A DNA stretch of 64,000 bases from Anabas testudineus. Taxonomy: Eukaryota > Chordata > Actinopteri > Anabantiformes > Anabantidae. The DNA lies in contig NC_046615.1 of the NCBI RefSeq assembly GCF_900324465.2, positions 6,797,831-6,861,830 of the forward strand, in the 5' to 3' direction. A program made the position numbers and the translations under genes. This document shows, in pieces, positions 37,070 to 49,600 of the stretch (positions are counted from its first letter, which is position 1; each line of letters opens with the position of its first letter). Below the pieces are notes generated by a model that worked only from the letters and a program-made list of their open reading frames with translations, searched no databases and was not told the DNA's origin.

Positions 37070-40000
37070 GCCCGAAACCTGGGATGTCACTGGATTGTAT
37101 GTGCCTTCAAGGCCCGCACACACATTTATACACTGAAGACACTGCCTCTACCCTGGGACTTCATCTGTTGCCTGCTGTCCCTTCCTGGGTGTCTGTTTCC
37201 CGTCTGTCTCATCTGACCTGTGGAGGCTGTTTGCAGCCAGTGTGGACGATAAGGACACATGACTGTTGGTGCACAAGTCCACAGTGGCAGATAACACATG
37301 CCTAGCAGACAGTGCCTCGTAGCACCTGTTCTTATACCCATTCACGTCTTATGTCACACTATACTGTTTTTTTCTTTTGTCAGAAATCGTCTTTGCCTGA
37401 CTTTGATTCTGTCTTAAGCCTTGATAAAGTCGAGCCATTGCAGCAGGCTGGCCATCGATGCACTGGAGTGAAACCTTAACAATTCAGCTTTGGTGGTCAC
37501 TCATGGTTTTTCTGAAGACACAGTTCATATTATTAGGAAAAGCTTTTCCTACATGAACTTCATGTGCTTCAGACGACTTTCAGCCTCTGTAATGTGGGAC
37601 AAACTCAGCAGCTCGTTCAAATGTGTCTTGCTCTTGTGAAGCTACTTCTGGAGTTTTAAAAAAATCAAAGCTTTTTCACCACTTTATTTGCCTTTTCAGA
37701 TAGAAAGCAATAGGAGCTTGTTGAAAGTATCAGTCACTTATATCCAACCTCACAGTCACGTTTATATTTCAGTTTTTACAGTTTCTTCCTGCAAGCGAGA
37801 GCTGACTTAAAACTGAAATCTATTTGATTGTGAGTGGGATATCCTCGTCTTTTTATAATGGGGAGGATTAAAGGGTATGGCGCTGTCTCACACGAGAAGG
37901 GCAAAGATGTTGTAAATATGGTTCACCTGTTGCACAACTTCAGCACGAGGTAGATCAGATGATGTGTTTCTTTATAAGTGCAGTTAAAGTGCAAGAGACT
38001 GGGGGGGTGCTGGACATTTTTTTGTTGCGGGATGTGGGAACACGCAGATGACTTATGAATGAATGTGACACTAACTTATCGTGAATGCTGCACTTTTTCC
38101 TGACGCACACGGTGATCATGCTTAACTATAATGTTTTTTTGTTTTTTATATTTGTTTGTTTTATATTCAAGGGGTCACGAAAAGAAGGGTTGTGTGTGTG
38201 TTTGTGTATTGCAATACTGTACACAGGCTTTCACTTTGTTAGGTTTTACTCAGACCAGAGGTTGGTTCATCTGCAGAAGCTAATATACGCACCTCTTGTG
38301 AATCTACTGAATGAAAAGTCCTTGACGGAGCTGTCTGTAGTTTACTTGTTGATCAGATTCAAAGACATCCTCTCTGCTCGTCAGTGTGCACGACAAAGAT
38401 CTCTTTGTGTTTATAGAGATGTGGTAATGTCGCATTGAGGTCTGAGCAGAGGCTTTTACTCATCCTCTACGGTCTGTTACAGCTGAGGGCTTCTCCCAGT
38501 CTTTTCATCGCGCTCCCATTCAAGGAATCCAGCTCTAGAGATGGGCCAACTGTGTCTTTTCAAATCCCCCGACAGACTGGTTTTAGTTTGTTCGTTCGTC
38601 GCGTTGCCAATCAGAGTGATCGTTTGTTCCACGTTGGAACACATGAGGATGTTTGCCTCATATCAATTTGTTGTGGTTTTCATCCTTCTTACAGTATGAC
38701 CCTGCTCTCAATGATACAAGCTATGTCCATAAATGTCTTCAAATGTTCTTTTTACATTGTCATGATAAAACCTGCCCTCTCTGGGCCGTGTAGTTTTATA
38801 GCCTGTATTATACCTTGACTTCTGCAAGGTGTATTTGGGGTTGGCTGAAAAACAAAGTAGGTGAAATGTTTTCTATGACAGAAAAGGAGCTTTTTAGCCT
38901 TGTTGTTTCAATGGGGCCTTATGGAAATGTAACTTTCTCCAATTTGCTTACAGCAAAGTGACCAATTCATGACTGTATATGCGCCAGCACTGTGTACTGA
39001 AAGATTAAGTACGTTGTCATTAGCACTTTTGAATGTCTCCACTGCAAACTGTTGACTCGATTTGCTTGTCAGCAGACATATTATCTCGCCTCTGACGGTG
39101 TTTGCTTTACAGGTGTATGTTACACGCATAAGGGAATGTACACAACACACACCATTGTATGAAATGCCTTCTTTGCGGAAGTTCACAGACGTGTACCAGC
39201 ATTCGCTAAATTAACTGTTTGTACAGCCCGTCACTCTACTGAATGAAAGACGGCAAAAGTATTGCACACATGCAGCAGCACATCCGAGTAGTGTAACTAT
39301 TTCCGTTGTAATGTGAATCAATGAATAACAAATGTGTCATCGTTACTAATGTGAAACACTGTAAGAGATGTCAGTAATGTGCACATGAATTCAATAGCAT
39401 GAGCAACTGTTCATTTCGCTGTACTGCCATTGTAAAACAATAAACTGTTGATACTAGTTAAGTATTATTACATCTGCTGTTTCCATCCCTGCAATATCAT
39501 TTGCCTTTATAAGCTTACTCCACCTACACCTGACGCCAATAACTGCGGTCACCGCATGCAAAGACAAAACAGCTCGTTAGGTAACTTAAAGGCACTATGA
39601 CAAAAGTGAGGGCCCTGCACTTAAGACTTTTTTTAACTGATGTAGCTGTAAACGGGTGGAGCTACTTGTAACTACTTTTTTTTTTTAAACTATATTGTAA
39701 AGTGGTAGACCGGTATAAAGGTCAGGATAATGCTTACTGTGTCTTAAAGCACCATATGTAGACTGCAATAGTAAGTTATTAGAGCCTCAATCTATGCAAA
39801 TGCACCATATTTACAATTGCATAGAAATTTTATCTTTATATCCAAAATGGCTACGGCTGTAAAAAAAAAAAAAAAAAAAGAAAGAAAAGTACAAGTATGA
39901 AGGAGCAACAGCACGAGTAACTAGAAATGACACTGGCACCACCTGTTGGCATTTTCTGAAACAACTAAACATGGTAATGCTGCTGCAGGCCGCAGCACGT

Positions 40001-40385
40001 ACTAAATGTCACACTGGTGTAAAAACTATTTGCAATAACTTAGACATAACTTATTTTTATTGACCAATAGTAAACCGCCACTCAGTAAATGTTAAGTCCA
40101 TCTGTAAGACAACCTGTAAGTGGGTTAATAGCTTAGAAACACTAAGCGTTGGTCCTTTTGACAGCTTGCTACGTTGTGATCCTCTCTGTAACTGTTAAAA
40201 CCTAACACAACTGAATGTGTTGTGGAAACAGACTCATCATTCAGCACTTAATAATCACGTAATACAGTTAATGACGCAGACATCCATTTCCAAATTAACT
40301 CAGAGTTTTTTGTTATCTGGTCCTTTTCATGTTTCTCTTTAAAATCTCCTTTTGACCCGCTGTTCCTGCCTCCTCTCTGGCTTCA
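37070..40385. other. 3' UTRs of dennd11 and agk
   Basis: The dennd11 3' UTR runs about 2.4 kb to a clear AATAAA at 39439-39444. It has several open stretches (for example 38085-38438) that look like chance. The agk 3' UTR on the other strand probably ends near a TTTATT (+ strand) at 40056-40061. The gap of about 600 bp holds a poly(A) run at 39861-39879. No repeat family was recognised. Confidence 0.5.
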
Positions 40386-43132
40386 TCACTGCGTCTGTGA
40401 CAGGAGCTGCTCTCTGCGCTCAGCGCTGATGAAGAAGCGTAATTTTCGTGGCAAGAGCCTTACTTCCACAGGCATGGCTTCATACTCCTCGTTGTCGATG
40501 TTGTAGAAGGTGCCGGACGCCTGTGGGGCCGGACAGAAAATACAGATAAATACAGAAATGAGCAGTGAGAGATTTAGAAAGTGAACTCTCATCCGGCAAT
40601 AATTCTGACCTCTGGCAGCTCCAGCTGGCAAGCACTGGCTTCCAGTGTTGTGGAGTCTTTAGTGAATACAGTTGGGTCCTCTTGTTTTTTATTGCTGTAG
40701 TGAAGAACGCTGCCGTTATTTTATTTTCATTTACATAAACATGAATTATGTGTATTGCCTCGAGTGCATTCTGTGTTTGTGCTACAGACCCGACAGTGAC
40801 GAACTCGCCCACAGTTAAGTTATCAGGCTCTGCACAGATCATCATGGAGTCATTTAAGCGCTACAAGTTCGAACAAAGAAAAAAAAATTATATACATTTT
40901 TAAAAATCTGAGAAAAAAGCACAGCACACACAGTATAACGGGCTCCTGTTTTACAATACCAATATTACTGTTTTTGGACTGACCCTCTCCACTGGATTTT
41001 TGTTGTGCGTTTGAATAAACAGCTCTATCGTCGACAGCCGCGTCTCCTCCCACTTCTCTGGCTCTTCCACTTTTGGAGGTTCTGAGCAACACACATGAAC
41101 GTAACCGTAAACGTCACAGCATTTCGGGGAACTGAGGATCGCGTTGCCATGCTGCGATCGAAATATCAACACAGTGTCACGTGCTCACCTTCAACCGGAG
41201 GGTTCCAGTGGTTCTTTAGTCTGCGGATGATGCGATAGAGTAGATTTGGCCTGGGGGGCTTCTGAGGGGGCAGGTCAGGGGGCCGAAGGCTGGGAGCCAA
41301 GTAGGACACAGAGACATCCCGGACCAGGGGCCACTCCTGAGAAACATTTTACCACATGTCTAACTGGATTAAGTAAGCAGCTACATAGTCATGGGTACAT
41401 ACTTTCAATTATACTCCATAAAAACAAATACTTAATTATCTCACATCAGCAGTCGTCAACATTGCAAATGTGAGACGTTTTATCAAAACCCACCAATGGA
41501 TCATTATATTGTTCAAACAATGTTTAGACGAAAATACAGTCTTACCCTTAGAGTCCTAAACCAATGTGCAGCATTTGTCTTTAAAGGTCCTAGGTACCAA
41601 TATCTGTTTAAAAAAAATATCACGGTTCATTAAATCTTTGTACAGACAATCATATAATGTGCAGTTAAAAAACAGAAGTACACATTCTTACTTGCTAATT
41701 GTTGAAGACACATCTCTAAAGGCACCCCAGCGCAGTCCCATCAGGGCAAAGACTGGCTGCTCTTTCTCACTCTAAGAACACAAACACACACATTAATCAA
41801 TTCAACCACTTAGTTCATTACTTTCAGTCTCTGAAGCGGTAACATAACCTGCTTCATACTTTGATCTGTAGCACATCCAGCGGTACCGTCTCTCCCTTCA
41901 GAATGGACAGTGTTGCTGACGTGATGTCTCTGTAGAATTAACAAGGTGGAAATACAAGCATAAGTTACTTCTGATGAAATCTGTGTATATATTTGCTCAG
42001 TGACACACACCCAGTCATGAGACGCAGTGATGATAGTGATATTTAGGTACGGTTTTGATGAGGTACTCACTTGACCTTGTTGTCACTCAGAAGGTGAAGA
42101 CTTGGACTCAGGGAATTGTGAGAACCCAGTGGAATGAACCCAATAGGCGTATTACTGAATTTGTCCTGTAATGCGAACACTTCAATTAGTGATATTATTA
42201 AAATAGGAGTGTGGATGAAGTTGTCGTCAGGTTTTTCGAATCACCACAAACCAAATAACAGTGTGACACCTACATGATCTGGCCTTCGCAGTAAACCTGT
42301 GATGACCTCCTGCAAGGTGCCATCCCCTCCTGCCACGATCAACATATCTGTCTGTTCCATGAGCTCCATCAACTTTTTTGCCTGGCCTTCATAGTCTGTC
42401 TGGAGAGGAAAACGCAACAAATAATCTTGTTGTCACACAGTGGAATCTCTACCAGTGCCACGGAAACCTTTAATTGACCCTTTAATTGACCCCAAGAGAA
42501 GAAGAAGAAGAAGAAAATAAATCAAATCATACCTTAACCACGGTGACCTCCACACCAGCCAGGTGTAAAATAGGGGCAGCATTCTTTTCAAACAGGTTGT
42601 TAGCTTTCCTGGAGAAGATTTCGACATGGATTTGGACTAATTCACATAAAAACAGCTGTCTGTCATCTGAACGAGACTGTCAGTGATGGATTTTGAGATT
42701 TCTGTCTTCTTACCCACTACAAGCTGCAGGGTTCAAGATCACTGTTGCTTTCCTCAGCCGCTCCTGTGGGGCTATCTGTTGACGGCCAAATTCCTAACGG
42801 GGATCAGGATGGTGAGTAAGGCTGAAGGAAAACGTGTCTGTCTATGTGATGTCTTTCTTTGACAGGTGAAGAACAAAAATAAGTGGTATCTTACCCTGGC
42901 CACTAGACAAGCCTCTCGCCGCAAAACATTGTCACTAATAAGATACAAGACACCCAGTTTAATCACACGGAAATCCCAGTGATGTATCCAATCCGTTCAT
43001 CATAATGATTTGAGATACTCACCAGTGTTTACCATACAGCCAGTAGCCTCCGTAAGACAAGACGCAAACAGCAAACGTGGATTTCTTCCAGTGATTCCGC
43101 AGAGTCCGAAACACTTTCACCACCCGAGCCAT
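40386..43132 (-). CDS. agk: acylglycerol kinase, mitochondrial
   Basis: Lipid kinase that phosphorylates mono- and diacylglycerol to lysophosphatidic and phosphatidic acid, and is also a structural part of the TIM22 carrier-import complex of the inner membrane. Fourteen exons in gene order: 43023-43132, 42895-42934, 42714-42793, 42533-42608, 42274-42399, 42071-42165, 41860-41929, 41692-41771, 41546-41603, 41189-41336, 40984-41081, 40790-40860, 40610-40694 and 40386-40520, giving 423 aa (human 422). The product starts [18 protein letters not shown] and then a short hydrophobic segment ([15 protein letters not shown]) that anchors it. The diacylglycerol kinase catalytic motif GGDGT is at 126-130, and NPAAC comes before it. 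The C-terminus keeps the [17 protein letters not shown] block. The region encoded by exons 10-13 is the most diverged. Exon 12 uses a weak donor (GG|gtctgt). Confidence 0.94.
42498..42517. repeat. (AAG)n microsatellite
   Basis: About six AAG units in an agk intron. On the reverse (sense) strand this is a CTT run just after the exon 4 donor. Confidence 0.75.
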
Positions 43133-43693
43133 CGCTTCGATTAAAACGTCTCCAAACTCTTTATTTTAATGCGATGCTGACGTTTAATTTCTACTTTTCC
43201 ATCACAGCGGTCACAGAGCGAGCGGCATGGACATGTCGGTGTAACCTCAAAACAGTACGGACCGACCCAGGGCGGAACCAATGAGAGCGCATTTGTAGTT
43301 TAAAATGTTTATCAGCTAAACACTATTACAGAGTTATATAAATTTAATAGAAAGTGACATTTAAACGGGGGCGGAATTGTACAATTGCGAATAAGAGTAT
43401 AATCACCAGGAAGCCTCTTCAAACACTTCTTTGGATAGAAAAACATGTAAACTACAATTCCCACCGAGCTGCGTGGCAAAAACGGCCCGAGGACCTCGCC
43501 TGAAAGGATTTTACAGAACAACGGCAACATTTAAAATAGCTGACTAATTTAAATTATCAAGTATACGTACACTGTTTAAAACTGTCTTTTTCATTACTAG
43601 TGAATGTAACCTACATATATTTTCAACCTTGATCATTTTAAATTTCACACTGGCACTGGCTAAGCAGCTTCTGTCCAAATTTCCGAGTGTATC
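43133..43693. promoter_or_regulatory. shared promoter of agk and nup205
   Basis: The two start codons are head to head and 561 bp apart (agk ATG at 43130-43132 reverse, nup205 ATG at 43694). The agk 5' UTR is probably about 100 bp. The nup205 side is AT-rich. No TATA box stands out, which fits two broadly expressed genes driven from one bidirectional region. Confidence 0.55.
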
Positions 43694-46600
43694 ATGGCGG
43701 CGCAGATGGCGGTAAATTCGGGTATGAATTATAACATTATTACTTTCTTTAAGTAATCTATGTGTGTTTTTTCCTACCAGTAGCTATTGTGTATTATTTC
43801 TCCGATAACGACCTGCATATTGTTTGTGTCTGTTGTGAAATGTTTTGACCACATGGTGGTGGATCTCTGCAGTTCAGTCTCCGGCTGCTAGGCTAACTCA
43901 ACCTGACTTTAGCCCGCAACTTAACGTTAGTTAGAGTTAGGTTTGCTAACATTGAACAATTATTGGTGGCAAACACGTTTACAAATTACAAATTGTATTG
44001 TAAAACCAACGCCATATGGGCAGTACGGTTTCTCTGACGCTGCAGGCAAGTCTACTTATATGGAAACAAAACTGAAACAAACTGGCTTGGAACTAGCAAA
44101 AATGTTGGGCATTAGCTGCTGTCCTGGGTTTGTTTTGTTGTGTCATTCCTAACTTTTTGTTTCGTGTAATGGCTTAAAATTATAACTATAAGGTCGGGTT
44201 TGTTACTGATTTGTCATTTGTTTACTGGTTACGTTGGTCTGATAAACGGCACACTGCAAATATTGCCTAGTGACAGCTAGGCCTCCCAGGGTAAATTGTA
44301 TAACCAAAGGTAAATGTAATTGATACAGCGTTAGCAAGCATAAAGTATGTATGTGGTATATTTCTCTTATGCTTATTTTTTATACACTGTTATTGCCAGA
44401 TATTGTAAATTACAGCAATCATTGATTTAATATGGTATTTCTTTTCATCCTTCTGTTGACAAAAATATTGTCATATCTGCCCTAATTTGTAGTTTGAAAG
44501 ACATTTATACAGTGAACATAATGAATACAGAATTCTCTTAACATTAATTCTGTCAGAGCAACATCATGTCATTTATATGATTTATGAATAATTCAGAATT
44601 ATTGATTCTATAATGGATTGTTCAGTAAAACAAACAGTATTACATTATTAATACGTATGCATCATATGTGTGCACAAAATGCATAAATCAATATATACCA
44701 AAAAAAACTAGCATGACATAAGTGGTAGAAATCATTTTGTGTGCATGCATGTGTAATGAAAGGCCGTTGAAAGTTGATGTGTCCACTTAGGAGCCAGTCT
44801 GTGGGGGCCGCTGAAGGAGCTGTGGGAGACAGTGGACGGGGCGGTGTTGAGGAGACAGTCAGAGAGTATCCACCTCCTCGACCTGCAACTGAAGAAACAC
44901 AAGCCGCACTTTCTCTCACTTTTTAAGAATCCGGTGAGAAAAATGTAGCCTATGTCATCACTTTGATTTTTGATTTCATATAAGAATGTTACAATAGCAT
45001 TTTCGTTATATAGGCTGCAGCTTGGATTGTTAACATCAACTCGTTTTTGGTATGCAGTGTGTCTTTTGAGACAGGAATTTTAGTAATGTCTGGTCATTTC
45101 TTCATTTTCAGCCAAGAAGTGCAGAGCAGAGAGAGAAAGTGCGTAAAGCCAGCACTGAAGGCATCGCCATCCAAGGTCAGCAGGGGTCACGACTCCTGCC
45201 AGAACAGCTTCTTACAGAGGCCTTTATCCTCAGTGATTTGTTTGATATTGGAGAGTTGTCAGCTTTGGAGCTTCTGTTAGCAGGTAAAGTGGATACAACA
45301 TACAAATTGCAAATTTCTAAATAAAGTTATGTAATAATTATTTTTGTTTTAGTTTTGCTTGGTCAAAAGTACAACTTCAGTTAGAACAAGCATTACTATT
45401 TCACACAATTTTGTCTATACTCCAGGTGAGCACCAGCAGCCCCATTTTCCAGGTCTTACACGAGGATTAGTAGCTGTACTGCTCTACTGGGATGGAAAGC
45501 TTTGTGTGGCCAACTCACTGCGCACACTCATTCAGTCACGCCATGGCAAAACATTCACTCTTGATCTAAGGTAAGGACCTCACATATACATAGAATGCAA
45601 TAAGTAGTTCAAAAAAAAGTTTAACTCTCGTTCTTTAGCTTTACTATTGTTTGTTTCCCCACTCAGTGGGGAGCTGGTGGCCTTGACAACACGTTTTACT
45701 GATGAACTGATGAGCCAGGGTCTGACCAAACAAATCCTAACCCTGGTCTCAGAGATCAGTGTGACACGTGAGTTTGAACGTCTGCAGAAGGAGCGTGGCC
45801 TGGGAAATGAAAAGCACAGGAAGGAGGTGGGAGCAAATCTTTTCTGTTATTTGGAAACAAAGATAATCACCTTGACTAGTACATTACAGTAGCTTTCGTG
45901 GTTGAAACTGTAGATTTGGAATATACCAACAGAATGAGGTTAAATTCTCTCTCTTATTACTAGGTGTCTGACCTCATCAAAGAATGCCGGCGGGCACTGG
46001 CAGACAGCCTCTTTTCATGGGCCTGCCAATCACCTTTGACTAAAGATGATACACTGGCCCTCATTAGTCACCTGGAGACAGTGACAGCCCAAGCTGATGG
46101 CTCATTAGATGGTGTGAACCTGGCTCTGGTCATGGCTCTGCTCTACTGCTTGGATGTCAGCTTTGTAGAGCAAGGGACTGAAGACAGAGAAGGTGGGAGC
46201 ATGTTAAATACCTACAGTGGCAAGAAAAAGTATGTGAACCTTTTGACCTCATGGTTTTCTGCATTAATTTGTCAAAAAATTATTTTGGAGGTTTGGACTA
46301 GAGTACTTTGACTAACAAAAAGAATATGTTTATGTGAACCATGCAACGCTGAAGAAACAACGCAGAGAGACAGCTAAACATTTGAAGGCATCATTGGAAC
46401 TGGCTAACATCTGTGTTCAAGCTGCTGCTTGCTGCACGTCTGTTTTACAAGAACACAGTGACACTCCACAGCAGTATTGGCAAAATGTATTGTGGACTGA
46501 AGAAACAAAGATTTAATTATTTGGAAAGAACACACAGCACTACACTTGGTGTATAGGGGGAACAACATATCATCATAAAAACATCATCTCAACTGTAACG

Positions 46601-49600
46601 TATGGTCGAGGAAATATAATGATTTAGGCCTGCTTTGCTGCATCAGTGCCTGGCTAGCTTGAAGTGATTGAGGGGAAGATGAAAGTGTATCAAAAATCCT
46701 TCAGGATGTGATAATTTCTGTACATCAGCTAAAACTCTGTAGAAGTTGGGTGATGCAAACAGTTATTAATTCCAGGGGTTCACATGTTTTTTCCAGTACT
46801 ACGAGGTTTTTAGGATTGTTCTCAAAATATTTTTTAGGCACATTATATTTAATATTCTAGACTTGAATGAAGATCAGATGACAAATTAAAGCAGAAAACC
46901 ATGGAATTCCAAAAGGTTCACATAGTTTTTCTTGCCACTGTATATTGTGTTTTTTGTTTTTGCTTTTTTTAGGTTTGCTTGAAGCTCAGACAATTGAAAT
47001 GTACATGTGCATGTACAATGTACAATCCCACACTCATGTACTGTGTGTGGGATTGCTGTTAGTTGCAGTATTATGTTTTTACTGTTGGCAAAGAGTTTTA
47101 TCTATTTGTTTTGTTTATGTAGATCTTCTCCAGGCACTGCCGTTGCTCACAGAGAGGCAGTATGTGTCCGCAGTGCACAATCGGCTGATGGACGGCCAGC
47201 CGTGGAAGCTTCCAGGCCTCCAGGCTGTGTGTCGACTAGCCTGGGCTCTGTCTCTTAGGGTCCTTTCCCAGCTACCACAGGGATCTGGTAAGGCCTCTTT
47301 CTTGGACATGCATTAAATATACCATCAACATTTTGAAGGTAACCTAATTTTCGAAGGTACCCTTTTAAATGTAACATATTTGTATGTGTGTGTTGTGTAG
47401 CCCTGATTGAGTTCACTGAAGCAGATGAGGCTCTGGCTGACCAAGCTATACTGGGAGATGTCTTCTTGTTTATAAAAGAAGGCATGTTGGGATGTGAAAG
47501 TTTTGCCCAGGAAGAGTTTTATGTCCGTCGTGTCCATTCACTTATTACTGATTTCCTGGCACTCATGCCAATGAAGGTAAGAGACACCACAGATGTCCTC
47601 TTCAAAAGTAAATGATTTATCAGTGTGAATTTCATGTAACAATGTCAGTTTATTAAAGAGACTTTATCTACAGAGTGTATTTTCCCTACTTTGCATATTC
47701 ATTAAACAATTTGGTGTGCTTGTTCTTTTCAGGTGAAGCAACTGTGTAACCGTGCTGATGAAGATGCCCGACTAGTGCACATGTCACTGCAGATGGACAG
47801 TGAGCTTCCACCATCACTACGCAAGGACTTAGACCACCTCATGATCCTTGTCAGTGAATTTTACAAATGCATTCACTTCAGCTTACATCACTTATGTTTC
47901 AATGGTTACTAATAATGTAGTATGTTTGTTCATCTAAAATTTGAGATACTGATAGCAGCTATAAAATAAGCTATGCACATGTTTATTGCTTTGTCTTTGC
48001 AGATAGGGGAGTTTTATAGCAAAGACACATTTGGGCTGGAGCTGGGTCTGGAGTTCTGGTGTCCCACAGAGTCTCTCCAACACACGTCCCTCCAGGGATC
48101 CTATCTGGGAATGGCGCTGCAAAGGCCCCCACACAAACAGGTACAGGCCATATTTTCTGTATGCTGGTTTTAATGTAAATTCTCTAATGATGAAGCTCAG
48201 TTTGAACTCGGCTGTCTTGAGAAAAGCAACACTTTCCCCAACACTTTCTTCTTATTTTTAATTTCCTTTGCTGCGATGCAGGTGGTTCTGTCCAAGTTTG
48301 TGCGTCAGATGGGAGACCTTCTGCCTTCCACTCTCTACATCTCTTATCTCCGTATGCTAAAAGGTCTTGCCAATGGTCCCCAGTGTGCACACTACTGCTT
48401 CAGCCTGCTCAAAACCAACGGAGCCACACATAGTAAGAGCAGATTGTTGCCGTACCCAAAGTGACTTTAGGGATACATCTGCACAGTTTAGATGTTGAGG
48501 AGGAATAATTCCTGCCAGAATATTGACTATTATTATTGTATGTTGTTTTTACCAATGAAAGGTCTAATCTAGATACAGTATATTAAAATCCTAAACCATT
48601 AAACTTCTCATTTAGGAGATATGAATTACTCACTTGAATCACTTATAGTTTTACACATACTAAATTAAAGCCAACTAACATTACCCACTTGTATGCAGGT
48701 GACAACATTCAGGGAGTTTCAGGCAGCCCTGTGTCCTGGGAACATTTCTTTCACTCACTCATGCTCTATCATGAGAACCTTCGAAGAGACCTTCCAAATC
48801 CAGATGCCGCACATTACCGCCACCCACCACTGAGGGGCATTACCCAGAGAGAGCTGGAAGGACTAACATCTTTTTTGCAGTTGCTCACTACCATCATTAC
48901 ATGGGTATGCAACAACATTCAGTAAAAGAATGGACTTATTTGGCTTAGTGCAACAACAGTACAACAGTGTATTCTTTAATCGGTTTATTTTGAATTCCTC
49001 ATATTCATCTTGAAAATTGTTTTGCTATTTAGGTGACTGAGATTTTGGGTTGTTGGGTTCTTCTTTCTTAGAGTGAAAATGCTCGACTGGCATTGTGTGA
49101 GCATCCTCAGTGGACCCCAGTTGTGGTGATGTTGGGTTTGCTACAGTGCAGTGTTCCTCCTGTCCTGAAAGCTGAGCTCCTGCATTGCCTGGCAGCTTTT
49201 GGGAAGTCACCAGAGATCGCTGCTTCACTCTGGCAATCTCTGGAGTACACGCAGGTTAGGCCTATTAACATTATTACAGTATCAAAATTGCAAAGGGTTC
49301 AATCAGTTATGCTTTGTCATTCTGGCAATTGAAGTGAAGTGACTGTTATTTTAAGGTTTTGTCATTTAAAAGGAGAAAATTAAAATTTTGCTTGTGTCAC
49401 ATTGCCTGAACATATAAAAAAAACCTTACTGTGTTTGAAACACTTTATTCTAACACTGTTGCACAGACAGTTTTCAGTTTTGCAGCTTTTGTCATTTGGT
49501 TTATGTCAGATCTTAAGCTTAATACTTGATTTTTCTACCACAGATCCTACAGACTGTTCGAGCCCCAGGACAGAGACAGGCAGCTGGAATTGAGGTGAGT

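Noticed and set aside
38085-38438. 117-codon open frame after dennd11
   Set aside because: It lies in the 3' UTR before the AATAAA at 39439. It has no conserved protein or splice context.
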